Shown: positions 53,369 through 64,000 of the stretch, one piece after another
How positions within the stretch are numbered: position 1 is the stretch's first letter
Layout: every line of letters starts with the position of its first letter
Assembly: GCA_002633025.1 (NCBI GenBank)
Contig: NMRB01001413.1
Coordinates: 10,217-74,216 of the forward strand
DNA: 64,000 nt
Origin: Notospermus geniculatus
Taxonomy: Eukaryota; Nemertea; Pilidiophora; Heteronemertea; Lineidae
Direction of reading: 5' to 3'
The notes under the pieces: model-generated
The model's input: only the letters and a program-made list of their open reading frames with translations
Databases searched by the model: none
Told to the model about the DNA's origin: nothing
Translations under genes and position numbers: made by a program

Positions 53369-53714
53369 CATGACCAAACACAATATGGTTTCGGATCCCA
53401 AAGATCGGAAACCACAATAACAAATATTTGTACATGTATTTTAGTGAAGTAATCCCTAGTAGACGCGCCTAAACCTGTTGTTGACGTCATGCGAAATACT
53501 ATCCAAAGGTAGTGAAGCCACGACAGTCGTGCAATAATATATATCGGGCATGGCCCCCCAAAAAACGTGCCGAACTTCAAATTTTCATTTCATTACGTGT
53601 CCGTGACATGGTCGGGGATGACACCAACAGGCCAAAGTTACCCCATTTGTTATCTTCGTCGCGTGCATCACCCACCTAGAGTTTCAAGTGTCGTCCTATG
53701 TACACATGCCTCTT

Positions 53715-53850
53715 ATCTTTCAGCCAAGTCTTCAAATTCTTACAACCCATTCTTCTGATATTGATAACACCAGTTGGTGGAACACGTCTGTGCCTTCTTG
53801 GCGAGTACGTGAAGTTATCTTTCAGCCAAGTCTTCAGATTCTTGCAACCG
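53715..53850. repeat. Short tandem duplication
   Basis: TATCTTTCAGCCAAGTCTTC occurs twice about 100 bp apart. On the minus strand it gives two copies of GCKNLKTWLKD. No gene can be assigned. Confidence 0.5.
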
Positions 53851-54221
53851 ATTGGTGAAACACGTTCCATGACGAATATGACGAACGCAGACCCATGTCT
53901 GATGTTTTGTGGTTGTATTTCTATGATGTTGGAATTCAGGGAAAACCGGGGCTAGTGATTCTTGGGACGTATGTAAGTTAAATCTATTCATTTTTACATG
54001 CACACAAATTGTGTACTTCGGGACATGGGGCTAAGGTTGGGGAATTTATTCATTTTTATATGCACACAAAATGTGTACATTTTGAGCAAGCGAATACGTG
54101 CGGCTAGGTTGGTCTCTCAGTAAAGATTTTGTGGCCCTGAGAAGGGCCCTTTGGGAGAACATCTGTAGTCTTCTTACTGCATCATCATGCGTTGAAAATG
54201 TCTCTGGCTTCAAGGTAACCT

Positions 54222-54605
54222 TTACCGTTCGGTGGACAAGTGCATATCTCTTGGCTTGACTTTCGAAGAATGCGTTGTGTAGTGGTCTGCAGCATCGTGC
54301 GAATCCTCTTGGCGTCGAAGTTTCAGCCGGCGATGTCTTCTCTGTATTGGATAGATGTTTGAGGTGATGATGAATCGTCTGTATGATGGTACATGTAGGT
54401 CTTTTATGTATTTCTTGAAATTCATTTTATACAACCAGGCTGGGATGGGGTTCGGGACTTTCATTCGTGCAACGGCAAGGCACTTGACAGGATTCTTTGG
54501 TTGTTCTTGAAACATGATGCAGTCCATTTCTTCTGTGTCAATTTTGGTGTCCCACGCCAGAACTTGTACAATTCGTATGGCTTTATCGATGGGAACGCAT
54601 TCCTA
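54222..54605 (-). other. Possible coding exon of unknown gene
   Basis: A minus-strand open frame (IDKAIRIVQVLAWDTKIDTE ... VPSYRRFIITSNIYPIQRR) follows an acceptor-like ATGTCCTAG and ends at a stop at 54222. The composition looks protein-like and basic towards the end. I recognise no family and see no partner exon, so it may be a chance ORF. Confidence 0.25.
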
Positions 54606-54960
54606 GGACATTGTGAGGGTCGTTACTACACTATACTACTTCGGCTGTGATTGGCTATCGGCGTGACGTCATGCCCAATTTGAAATTTGAATACCCAGGA
54701 AAATGGATTTAAAATATGGTTTATTTTATTTTATTTTTCATATCATAGCAAACATTATTCTTTCTGATACAGTTTAATGAAAATATATATTTTTTACAAT
54801 CATTACTGTAACCGAGGTTGAAATAAGCGTTGGGACGAGGTGCCAAGAATCTTGGAAGAGGGTCTAACGACCGAAGCCGAAAATGACCTCGTCCCAAGGC
54901 AAAAGCAGACGAAATTTCGAGTTAGATCCTGGGGACGAGGTTGTACCTTGTAGCACTATT

Positions 54961-55080
54961 AGGGAGGTTTCGCAAGTGCCCGGTTAGGCCCTCCGACGAC
55001 GTTTATCTATTATGTTGGTATACCCAAACAATAGATAAACGTCGTCGTATGGCCTAACCGGGCGTTTGCGAAACCTCCCT
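54961..55080. mobile_element. 120-bp MITE, AGGGAGGTTTCGC family, copy 4
   Basis: Full-length inverted ends AGGGAGGTTTCGCAAGTGCC and GGCGTTTGCGAAACCTCCCT. Flanks are ATT and AAT. Confidence 0.85.
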
Positions 55081-55649
55081 AATATATCCAAGATGGCGGC
55101 TATCGATCGTGTACGTGTAGTTAGACACTTTGTCAATATCAATTCGCTAACACAAACTTAACTTTTTTTAGTGTAATCAGATGTGACTCTTCACGTCTTA
55201 GTTCACTCCAGTGGTGGTTGCATGGTTCCCAGTGATGTTGGAGGTAACTATTCTTCACTTCATCAACTTCAGCCATTGATCCGCGGTAGAATGAGCCATT
55301 TACGATAATTCACAGTTCACTGCTTGGAGACGAGATTCCTGGGCAAGCGCATCAATCTTCGACACTGGGGTATCCATCATTTATGGGAAATGATAATCAA
55401 TACGTACTCCGCAATCGGAGATTGATTTTGAAATTACCATACTTCGCAATCGGAGATTGATTTTGAAATTTCTATGAAAACATGGTTCATTACGCTGGAT
55501 TTTAACAGCGGGTATGAGATTAGAATTGGTTCGATATGATCATGGTAAGCAGTTTTAAAACCCCACTGTATTGAATTTTACGGTATTTCCAAACTATTCG
55601 GAGAATGCAGGTGGAGGTCTCGTAGCCTCGTGAAGATCCCCAAAATACA

Positions 55650-55970
55650 TGTAGTGAGTTTTCGCAAATCTGACGAAACACGAAGTACGAAATATGAAAT
55701 TGGACTTCATTTCCATGACGTAATGTATTTCAGGAGCTGGCTTGTACCACAAATATCGCTTGCTGCGAGAGCGTCTTTCAGCGTATGACGTTAGACCGAT
55801 AGAGTTAATACGGTGTTTATTAAACTTTGCAATTATTTATCTTTCGTTTCCACTTCTTCGCTACGAAGTTGAAATTTAAAAATTCAAGATGCACCATAAC
55901 TCTCTCGGTCTTACATGATATGCTAAAAGACGCACTGGCAGCAGGGACATCTGTGGTACCAACCATCGCC
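55650..55970. repeat. Foldback repeat related to 7985-8165
   Basis: The left arm (TTGTACCACAAATATCGC ... GTCTTTCAGC) is answered by a right arm (GCTAAAAGACGCACTGGCAG ... GTGGTACCAACC). The 7985 copy matches both arms. Confidence 0.55.
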
Positions 55971-56399
55971 ATCGACATCGGAGGGGGATCGCCTCCAGCT
56001 ACGCCCTCCGTTCTTGACAACAACTGGACGCGACTTGTACCGCGCCTGAGCCACGCAAATGATTTGTCCCCATGATTTTACCGGCGTATCGAGATCGGCT
56101 TGATTCAAGTGGTGCCTTGAGCAACCACCTGAACACACGTTGGATTGAGTTGAAACGTCGGCGGGCAGCAGCTGGAGCAAGAATCTATGCCGTCCATTAA
56201 GATCTCCACGAGACCGAAGGCGTAAAGATAGATCGGTTGCGGTTGTGAGCTTAGTCTTACTATGTTTGCCTTCGGAATGTCGTTTTTCGCGTTTCTGCGA
56301 CTGAACTGTGTGACCTTATTCGCGAAGCTCTCCTAAGATAACGGAGTAGGCTACATGAACTATTGTTCGTGTGCCTCTCAGAGGGTAAACTATACAAAC

Positions 56400-56760
56400 C
56401 TATCGATTTGGGTTGCGCTCCGATGTCCAGTATGGCCGCCACAGCCACCATCTTGAATTTGCATTCTCAAAATATTTGCATTCTCAAAAACTCAAAATAT
56501 GCCATGGCCGATCATCACCATTTTGGGGTGGATGTTGGTGGCAGGTAACTACACAAGCATTTTGACCGATGTTTAATATGGCCGCCACAGCCACCATCTT
56601 GAATTTGATGAACTCAAATATGCCACTGCGAGTCATCGGCATTTTTGTGTGGATGTTGGAGGCAGATAAATATTGATTTGGGTGGCGATATCCACACCAC
56701 CATCTTGAATTTGTAACTGCCAATCATCAACATTTTTGGTGAAGGTTGCGGGCACTTCAG
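56400..56760. repeat. Three diverged tandem units of ~150 bp
   Basis: GCCACCATCTTGAATTTG (third unit CACCACCATCTTGAATTTG) recurs at about 56445, 56590 and 56698, followed each time by a block with ATCATC and GGATGTTGG-like sequence. Non-coding. Confidence 0.65.
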
Positions 56761-56769
56761 ACATATTCA

Positions 56770-59140
56770 GCTAGGGCTGAGGTGTTTGGTAGAGGATTGC
56801 TCGGTTCTGGTCGGGTCAGAGTTGGTGTGGTTTGTGACGACGACAACGACACACTTATGAAGCACCCACCATGGGTCTTCCGAAATTAAACTGTTGGCTA
56901 TATTTTCAAATAAATGAGTTTGTCCATCACTATATTTTCAAATAAATGAGTTTGTCCATCAGAAAATCAAGTGCCCATCGGAACATGAGGGTACTGCATG
57001 CCTGCGACAGCGTGGCTATTTTTATTCAGTTCCGTGGTCACTCCCGAGGCAGAAGTGAGAAGAGGCGAATGGGCCATTTGTCAAGATATTCTTTGCTTTC
57101 ATTGGCCAAAAGCAGTACATAAAGAGGACACGCCAAACAGCGTAGATTCGAATTGACAGCAACAGATGTTGTCTCTCTGTCTCCCGAAAAACATTTTGGC
57201 AGAGGGTTCCACTCTACCCCGCTACAAACTCATTTATTGAACGCCCAAAAGGTTCCCTCCAACATCATTACCGTTGCAAAGGTAAGTTCATTACTTCTTC
57301 AATGTACCATGGGCACATATCACTATCACATATTATGTTATAGAATAACTCACTTAGTAACGACACAAATCGCATTACTTTATTCATGATGGAAGATCAG
57401 GGGCGAAAAGAGTTCCACTAGGTGAAATAAAAGGCACAATCCACAAAAGTATCATTCTGGACACACCCTGGTGTTCGGACTCATCGCCATACTCTGGGCT
57501 GGGGAAGTTAGCGATGCGACTGACGAAAACCGACATCGACAAAGACAACGAAACGAAATGCACATACACGGAGGTGAATTCCGTCCTTGCATCACCGGCG
57601 AATGCAGAAACGTGGCAACCAATCACAGAGCTTGTTACTCAGTAACGACTTTTCTGATTGGCTGAGCGGAGGTCAGAGTTAGGGGTAGCATTAGATCATC
57701 AAATACACACTGCTGATTTTATCTCTTTTTCATACAAATAATCACTTCATTTAAAACCAAAGTGCCGTGAGGGCACTCTCCTCCTATTGTACTGTACACA
57801 TAGGCCGCTCTTCGTAGGATTCAAGCCCTAACTAAGGAGGAGATCGGGCACAAAGTCCGGTCCACCGTACTGTGTGTAGTCATTACGTAGCAGATAACAG
57901 CTCAACTCAGGTTGATAAAATATCCAACATGGCCACCGTCAAAGTTGGCCTATTTCGTCCAGTGACAAGAATGCAGTCTGCCAGCCATGGATGGAGTTTA
58001 TTTGTGCAGCTTCGACGTCAAGCTCTACTTCTGTCAATAAACACCGATTAAAAAAAACTAAACCTTCGATTCGCCTTCGGCGCAACATCGATAAAGCAGT
58101 TGAGTCGGTTCAAAGTAAACAATGTTCTTTCATATTGATTCCTTTGATAACACCATTTCGCCAAATTTCGCAATGTTCCCGGCTCACTGGTAATCGGATC
58201 GAGAGGTTGGTGCTGGACCGATATTCAGCCTCGTCTCTGAGTTTCCTTGGGCGGCAACGCGGTCCCCAAGAGGATAGACAACGCCCATGTCATGCTAACT
58301 TGGTAGGATGTATTTGTCCAGATTTAGTTCGATTCCTTTTGTGACCATTCAAAAAATGTTCAGCGTCGTGATGAAGTGAGGATCAAACTGCGTGTACACG
58401 GGCAAAATTTTTCCAACATTTGAATAACATTTCTGTGCGACAGGACGGCCTCTATACACTGGTCAACGAATTATAACAACATTTGAACAACATGTTGGAA
58501 GACTTTTTCCTTGAACACACGAGACAACATTTGTCCAATAAGGTGATGTTCCTCCGAATGTTGGAAAGTGTTGTCGGAGTGTACACGCAGCTTTAAGGTG
58601 AGAAAGGCCGCCGCGCCTAAACAGTCGAACCCGCCGTCCAGGGCGATGGTTTCGTCAACTTGTTCTTCCTCCTCTTCACCGACACCACGGCACGCACGTC
58701 AAGGAATGACCAGCCGTATCAAATCATCGATTGAACCTTTAAGTATCACAGGGTTATCATAGTAATGCTCCGCCGGCCAGAATCTGGTAGGACCGCTAAT
58801 GGAAGCGGAAGCTGGGGATAATCTTCGTCGGTAAGATGAATCTATCACCCAAGATCCTGGCTGACGATGTATAGCAATAGCGTGATACGGGGAATAAATC
58901 GGGGAGTGAAGCGAGCAAGGTATGACCGCGATTGGCTGGCTTATGGTGAAAGTCATGAGGGACGTGAATGAGGTGTCGTGAACATGAAGCATTAATCGTG
59001 GGGACCGCCGTGGGGAGGTCCTTTCCGTCAGCGTGAACCCATAAACATGTATTAGAGACTCTGAGGTCCATTACAGACGAATCATATCGATACGCCAGGG
59101 TGGCATTGGTTGCATGGGGTGGGCATTTCTTTATTCCTCA
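56770..59140. other. Long stretch without recognised gene
   Basis: There is a strong donor-like AAAG|GTAAGT at 57280-57281, preceded by ~120 bp of open plus-strand frame without a good ATG. A 30-bp direct repeat lies at 56915-56965 (ATATTTTCAAATAAATGAG twice). No family is recognised anywhere. Confidence 0.3.
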
Positions 59141-59149
59141 ACCGTGTCT

Positions 59150-59780
59150 GAACCGTTGCAGTCAGCACCACGTTTTGAGAATCCCAACTATATTCTGCAT
59201 AACGGTTTTCTTGTCTCACGTTAAATAGCTGTAGTCAGCAATTACGGCTTTGTGAGAAACCCAGCTGTATAGTCTGCATAAAGATTTTACTGTCTCGCTT
59301 TGAACAGCTGTAGTCAGCAACATGCGTTATTGTGAGAAACCTAGCTGTATATAGTCTGCATAAGGTTTTACAATCTCACTCTGAACAGCTGCAGTCAGCA
59401 ACACGCGTTACTGTGAAAAACCCAGCTGTATAGTCTGCATAAGGTTTTACTGTCTCGCTTTGAACAGCTGTAATCAGCAACACCCGTTACTCTGAGAAAC
59501 CCAGCTGTAGAGTCTGCATAAAGCTTTTCCCGTCTCGCTTTGAACAGCTGTAGTCAGCATCACGCAATACTGCTAAAACCCAGCTCTAGGCTGCGTAAAG
59601 GGTTTTTCTGCCTCGCGTTAAGATATTCAGCATCACGTTAGGGTCAGAAACACTGCTGTATAGTCTGCATAAAGGTTTTATTGTCTCGCTTTGAACAGCT
59701 GCAGTCAGCAACACCCGTTACTGCGAGAAACCCAGCTGTATAGTCTGCATAAAGGGTTTTTCCTGCCTGGCGTTGAATCC
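59150..59780. repeat. ~80-bp tandem repeat (about eight copies)
   Basis: GAACAGCTGTAGTCAGCAA and CCCAGCTGTATAGTCTGCAT alternate through the block. Repeats begin near 59155, 59231, 59311, 59392, 59471, 59551, 59626 and 59702. Divergence between copies is moderate, so the array is not very young. Confidence 0.85.
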
Positions 59781-59784
59781 ACCG

Positions 59785-60540
59785 CATGAGTAAACGGCTG
59801 CAGCTGAACAAGCAAATCTACATTAGCTGTAGGTAGGTTTTTTCCCCCACCACACTGCCGAGAGTGACATTAGCACTTTGCTATATTATGACACAATTGA
59901 ATTGGCTAATGCAACATAGGAGAAACGCATATCTCGAAAGCCAAGAGCAAGACACTCTCACATCGAGAGAAGGTTTTTTTCGGCGGCTTTTCACCGTTGC
60001 TCTGAGGTTGACTGTAAATATTTCTGATGTAGATTTTATATAACTGCTATGTTAACCTTCTTTTTTAACGATTTCTTTCTTTTTTAAATTTAAGTGAGAT
60101 GACTTTCCTTATTTCAAAAGTACGGTGGCCCATAGGGAACATGCTTTTTTATGGCTATCTAAGTTTTTTTCTGTGTTTCAACCGCGGTTAAAACCTAGTA
60201 GGCTACAAAATTACATGTACAGGTGACAAAATTAACCAAAAAACATGCATGTCGCCTGTGGCCACCGTACAAAAGTCCTTTTCTGCGGTTATGAAAAATC
60301 CAGATGATGGATTATAGAGAAGTTCGAGGGATTTTTACCGACGTGACCTCTATTTACCTTTGCAAGGATGTCTCCATTTAGAAATAAAGAATCCTGCAAA
60401 GCATGGCTTCTTACGCCAGCACTGATTTGACCTGGTCAATAGTCATTCTCGGGTTCAGCCAACTTGAAAAATTAAAGCCACACTGTCTTGAATGCAGAAA
60501 GTGTTTACGTCCTCCGACGTTAGTGTAGTGTAAAACGTAC
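59785..60540. other. Stretch without recognised gene
   Basis: AT-rich, T-run-containing DNA. Nothing is supported. Confidence 0.3.
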
Positions 60541-60544
60541 TATA

Positions 60545-60608
60545 TGCTCTATCTGAATACATTTGCTCTATCTGAATACATTTGCTCTATCTGAATACAT
60601 TTGCTCGG
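60545..60608. repeat. 20-bp tandem repeat, three copies
   Basis: CTCTATCTGAATACATTTG is repeated with a 20-bp period. Confidence 0.85.
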
Positions 60609-61042
60609 CCTACAGTTTTTTTCGCTGAAAACCAGGGCTTGATTTTTTGAGAAGTATATGTGCGTCAGACAAGCATTCCGTGACCTGAAACTAATATTCT
60701 ACACCCAAACATTTGTCAAAGAGTTATTCTGTGTGAGTTTTCAACAAACATTTGATAATATTACCGGTTGTCCGGTTGAGCGCTGAGTGTGCTGCTCCTG
60801 GGGCTCCTGCTTGATATGCATATAAGTACTAACAATCGATCCTTTCTACAAGTTGGATTTGTGATATTAATGTTCTGAATGTCTACGGATTCTTTTGGTA
60901 TGGTCTCTTGGATGCGGGGACGCCTTTGTGGATTTTTGTTGGTGATTTTGCGGCTGGCCTGGCTTGGCCATTTTGGGTCAGAGCCATTGGCACTCCATAC
61001 ATTTGTGCACTCTATGCACAGAGGGACTGTATAACTATAGGC

Positions 61043-62489
61043 ATGGGTTATAGTTCATATGACCTCCTTGTACTTAAACACAAGGGAGGTTCAATTTCGG
61101 AGTCATTGAAAACGACACTCGTTGACCATGGATTATATTGCCTTGGTGCTGGTGATTCTAGGAACTGTGGTAAGCAGACAAGGAGAACTAAGAGAGCGGG
61201 GAAACACAGACGAGGAATCAGGTGGTGGAAACCTTTGGGCGTCAACAATCTTAACCTGACTGAGGTTCCATGTCAGCCTATTAATCATCTCAATGCAAAT
61301 TCCCATCGTCCTTCCAATTTTAAGACTTTATCAAACTGCTGTAGTATTAATATGCGATCTGTGAAGAATAAGACTCTACAGTTACACGATTTCATAGTTA
61401 GCAATGACATTGACCTGTTAGCCATTACTGAAACATGGCTGGGGTCCTCCGTTGATAAGCAGTGTATAGCAGAACTGCTGCCGCCAGGATTTGAGATCAG
61501 ACATGTACCTCGATCTGACGGCAGAGACGGGGGCGGCGTGGCGATACTTTATCGGTCAGGTCTGAAAGTGAAGATGAAAGACACAAAGCGCTTCAGTCAT
61601 TTTGAATGCATGGACTGCCTTGTCGATCTCGGGCAGCGGGTCATTTCTGTGTCTATCGTGTACCGTCCTCCCCCATCAGCAGTGAATGGCCTATCCAACA
61701 GTACCTTTTTTGAAGAGTGGACGGATTTTATTGGCGAGAAAAATGTTTCTCGATCTGAGATTCTGATCCTGGGAGATATCAACTTCCATCTTGATGTGGC
61801 TGATGATGTGAATACACGCAAGTTCAACATGTCACTGGGCTCATGCGGCCTTAAGCAACTTGTGGTTGGTCCCACGCATATTAAGGGCCACACTCTGGAC
61901 GTTGTGATCACTAGGGAATCTTCTGACCTTGTCTCTGATGTCTCGGTCTCTGACACTGCATTGTTCACCACGGAGGGAAAACGAAGTTTAGATCATTTTC
62001 CAGTGACATTCACTCTCAACTGTAGTAAACCTGAGAACAAAGCGAAAACAGTGTCTTATCGGAAGTTCCGGGCAATTGATATTGATGCCTTCAAGGCTGA
62101 CCTGCTGAAATTCTCCAGGCAGGCCATCCGGGATGGCTCGGTAGACACACTGGCTCTTGCTTATGAGACTGGCATTCAAGTCTTAGTCGACAAGCACGCA
62201 CCTTTGCGACAGAAGACCATCATATTGCGGCCTAATGCCCCCTGGTATTCCGAAGAACTCCACGAGGCAAAACGTCTTCGGCGTCGTCTTGAAAGCCAAT
62301 GGCGCAGGACGAAGCTGGAGGTTCATCGTCAAATGTACCGGGCACAATGTGTTGCAGTTAATCGGCTACTTGTTGATACGAGACGGAATTACTTTAATTC
62401 TAAAATCATAGACTGTGGGAGGGATCAGAGAAAGGTTAACCAGGTCGTTAAACATCTCCTGGGAGAGTCTTCCTCACCGACACTTCCAC
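61043..62489 (+). mobile_element. LINE ORF2 fragment: AP-endonuclease domain and linker, reverse transcriptase missing
   Basis: The frame is open from before 60908; the first in-frame ATG is at 61043. The endonuclease (exonuclease-endonuclease-phosphatase fold) shows NMRSVKNK (metal-site Asn), ITETWL (catalytic Glu), SIVYRPPPS, ILGDINFH (Asp/Asn), THIKGHTLDVVI and SLDHFPV (the usual SDH block). A linker typical of CR1-like LINEs follows (APWYSEELHEAKRLRRRLES, VHRQMYRAQC). Coding homology stops at about 62489, where the duplicated segment begins; 15 further codons are chance read-through to TAG. The RT domain and 3' tail are absent. Confidence 0.85.
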
Positions 62490-63190
62490 AGGCGCCATTT
62501 TTCGATCACGTGCCCAAGTCGCATGACGTGTAGTGCACTGCAGTGACAGTGCCAATTCCAATGCCAGGTTTTGGACCAACCCCTGTAAATCAAACCGCCG
62601 TTCCTCATAACGAACGCTGATTTGCTACTGCATGTCACATGATGTTCGTCATGTGACAGGCGGTAGCAAATCAGCGTCCATGTGCTCTTTCCCCCGTAAT
62701 TGCCATTGGCCCCAGACCATCGGATTGTGGCCTCTCTTGTTCAGGGGTCTGACGAGAAAACAATGAAGCATACCTAGGGGGCGCATTCGCGTATGGCAAA
62801 TGACAGGTCTTATCGATCAGGCCACCGCGGTTTAATCCAGTAGTGACGACCACTGACCTGTCAGAACCAGTTTTATTCATGCTCTCGACCCTATCAACAA
62901 ACGGGTTCAACATCCTCGTCAGTGTCCATCGATTTTCTGCGGTCTTCGTTCGAGGCTCAGTCATCGCGTGTGATGTTTGACTCTTGGTATCCGGATTTAA
63001 CTTTTCAAATTAAGAATGTGTCAGTGGTTTAATAGACATGTTCTCAAATGTCATTTGAAGTTAGGTGAGCCGTGAGCTCTAACTCGGCTTCTTGTTGCTC
63101 TTTGGACAATAGTGTATCTGGCCTCGGAGCCAAGTCTTTCAAGAAACAAAAGTGTGACAGACAAAATCTCAACCTTTGATATATCGATTT
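62490..63190. repeat. Segmental duplication, partner of 52.29-52.99 kb
   Basis: GGCGCCATTTTTCGATCACG onward matches the other copy at high identity, including the palindrome (62617-62668). It contains the 3' end and downstream region of the 63-kb gene. Confidence 0.85.
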
Positions 63191-63889
63191 CACCATGTTG
63201 GATGACGTCATACCAGAAACGGAAATTCCGCCATCTTTTATGACGTCATCCAGACCCCGGGTTCTAGCTGTATCATGGTGATGGTGAAGGTGTCTCTTTG
63301 AACGATGCGTACTCTGCTGTGTTTCCATCATCACCGGCAGGATGATCACGCCTGCGCAGTCTTCCACCTCTGGCTGAAAGTTGTCGCGGGCGAATTTGGC
63401 TGATTCTTTGACGCTGTTGGGTAGCTCGAAGATTCGTCTGGCATAGAGGTCTTCATCTTGCAGCTTCCAATAATTATTGGGGTCCAGTTCATCTAGGTGT
63501 GTGTAGCTGTCGTCGAGGATCTCCATGATTCGGTAGATTTGAACTGTCAGTATTCTTGGTAGGTCGAACATCTCTATCATCGTGTTGGGTCCGTACTCTT
63601 CGTGGGGTGGTATCGTGCGATTCAGGACGAAGAGATGTCCGTGGACGAACCAATTGGTGTTCGACAGGAATCGACCTCCTGAGTCTCCGGACTTGTCCAA
63701 TAAGTCGTACGGTTCTTGTCCCAACACGTAGACTTTGTAGATGGGTACGTCGGGTACTCTGGGATCCATGGCTTGTGTAAGTACGAAGTGGAGTGTGGCT
63801 CGCACCGCGGGTGGAATGTCCTGCTTGCACTCCCCTTTCTCTAGTTCCTCGTGGTCGCTCATCTTGCGTCTGTCTTCATCGAAATTCAT
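63044..63889 (-). CDS. Unrecognised protein, 281 aa, single open exon
   Basis: The ATG at 63889 gives MNFDEDRRKMSDHEELEKGE and the frame stays open to TGA at 63044. Visible parts: acidic N-terminus, a central ~150 residues of balanced composition (VPIYKVYVLGQEPYDLLDKS, WFVHGHLFVLNRTIPPHEEY, LPRILTVQIYRIMEILDDSY, VEDCAGVIILPVMME), then a His run (RHLHHHH) and a less ordered C-terminus. There is no signal peptide, membrane segment or motif I can name. A TATA-like TATTTAAGG (minus strand, 63931-63922) lies about 35 bp upstream of the ATG. The C-terminal third overlaps the duplicated segment and a CRE-like pair, so the true 3' end may differ. Confidence 0.55.
   Translation of the reverse strand: MNFDEDRRKMSDHEELEKGECKQDIPPAVRATLHFVLTQAMDPRVPDVPIYKVYVLGQEPYDLLDKSGDSGGRFLSNTNWFVHGHLFVLNRTIPPHEEYGPNTMIEMFDLPRILTVQIYRIMEILDDSYTHLDELDPNNYWKLQDEDLYARRIFELPNSVKESAKFARDNFQPEVEDCAGVIILPVMMETQQSTHRSKRHLHHHHDTARTRGLDDVIKDGGISVSGMTSSNMVKSIYQRLRFCLSHFCFLKDLAPRPDTLLSKEQQEAELELTAHLTSNDI
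63190..63260. promoter_or_regulatory. Paired TGACGTCA sites around an AAGATGGCGG motif
   Basis: On the minus strand ATGACGTCATAAAAGATGGC, then GGAATTTCCG, then ATGACGTCATCC. Two CRE octamers flank a YY1-type AAGATGGCGG and an ETS-type GGAA core within 55 bp. This is promoter-like sequence lying inside the predicted C-terminal coding part of the 63-kb gene. Function is not shown. Confidence 0.35.
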
Positions 63890-64000
63890 GATGAAAGTGT
63901 GACAAATCTAACAGTATTTCTCCTTAAATAGCTTGATGAGTACGTGTCCGTGACATGGGAGGGGATGACACCAACAGGCCAATGTACAGCCGCTCAATTC

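Noticed and set aside
57120-57281. First exon with strong GTAAGT donor
   Set aside because: The open frame lacks an ATG and no downstream exon can be identified.

Overview
This window is nuclear DNA from an animal. Its genes are split by GT-AG introns. The rest is filled with LINE fragments, tRNA-like SINEs, many short foldback (MITE-like) elements, minisatellites and segmental duplications. There are no bacterial operons, Shine-Dalgarno sites or CRISPR loci. The repeat style (frequent TACATGTA, a TAGCTCACCTG-type dispersed repeat, CR1/L2/Jockey-like LINE fragments) suggests a marine invertebrate such as an amphioxus, hemichordate, echinoderm or mollusc. The species cannot be fixed from the sequence alone.

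1-40 kb: a head-to-tail array of seven minus-strand copies of one gene, a major-facilitator transporter of the SLC46 family (proton-coupled folate transporter / TSCOT / SLC46A3 group). The inferred gene has a 5'UTR exon ending in GTAAGT, a long first coding exon of about 1.2 kb, an 84-87 nt exon, a 157-nt exon, and a short terminal exon missed by simple ORF reading. Units 2, 4, 5 and 6 keep an open transporter body. Unit 1 runs off the left edge. Unit 3 is broken by an internal tandem duplication. Unit 7 keeps only the start of coding exon 1. Intron 3 and the 3' flank of most units carry a 29-bp minisatellite (11 arrays) that has spread with the gene copies.

32-48 kb: LINE 3' ends in both orientations, and a 4.4-4.6 kb direct segmental duplication (33796-38353 and 43742-48170). 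Each copy carries the same first coding exon of a phospholipid-scramblase-like gene on the plus strand. The two copies differ by several precise MITE insertions, so each acts as the empty-site control for the other. Four TTAA-flanked foldback elements and a family with AGGGAGGTTTCGC ends are recognisable.

48-64 kb: mostly non-coding. It holds MITEs, a roughly 80-bp tandem repeat, a LINE ORF2 that has its endonuclease but lost its reverse transcriptase, a second segmental duplication (52.3-53.0 and 62.5-63.2 kb), and an unrecognised minus-strand gene at 63.0-63.9 kb.

The transporter copies probably supply related plasma-membrane or lysosomal solute carriers. No other functional linkage between genes can be read from the sequence. 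All gene models are by eye, without transcript or database support.
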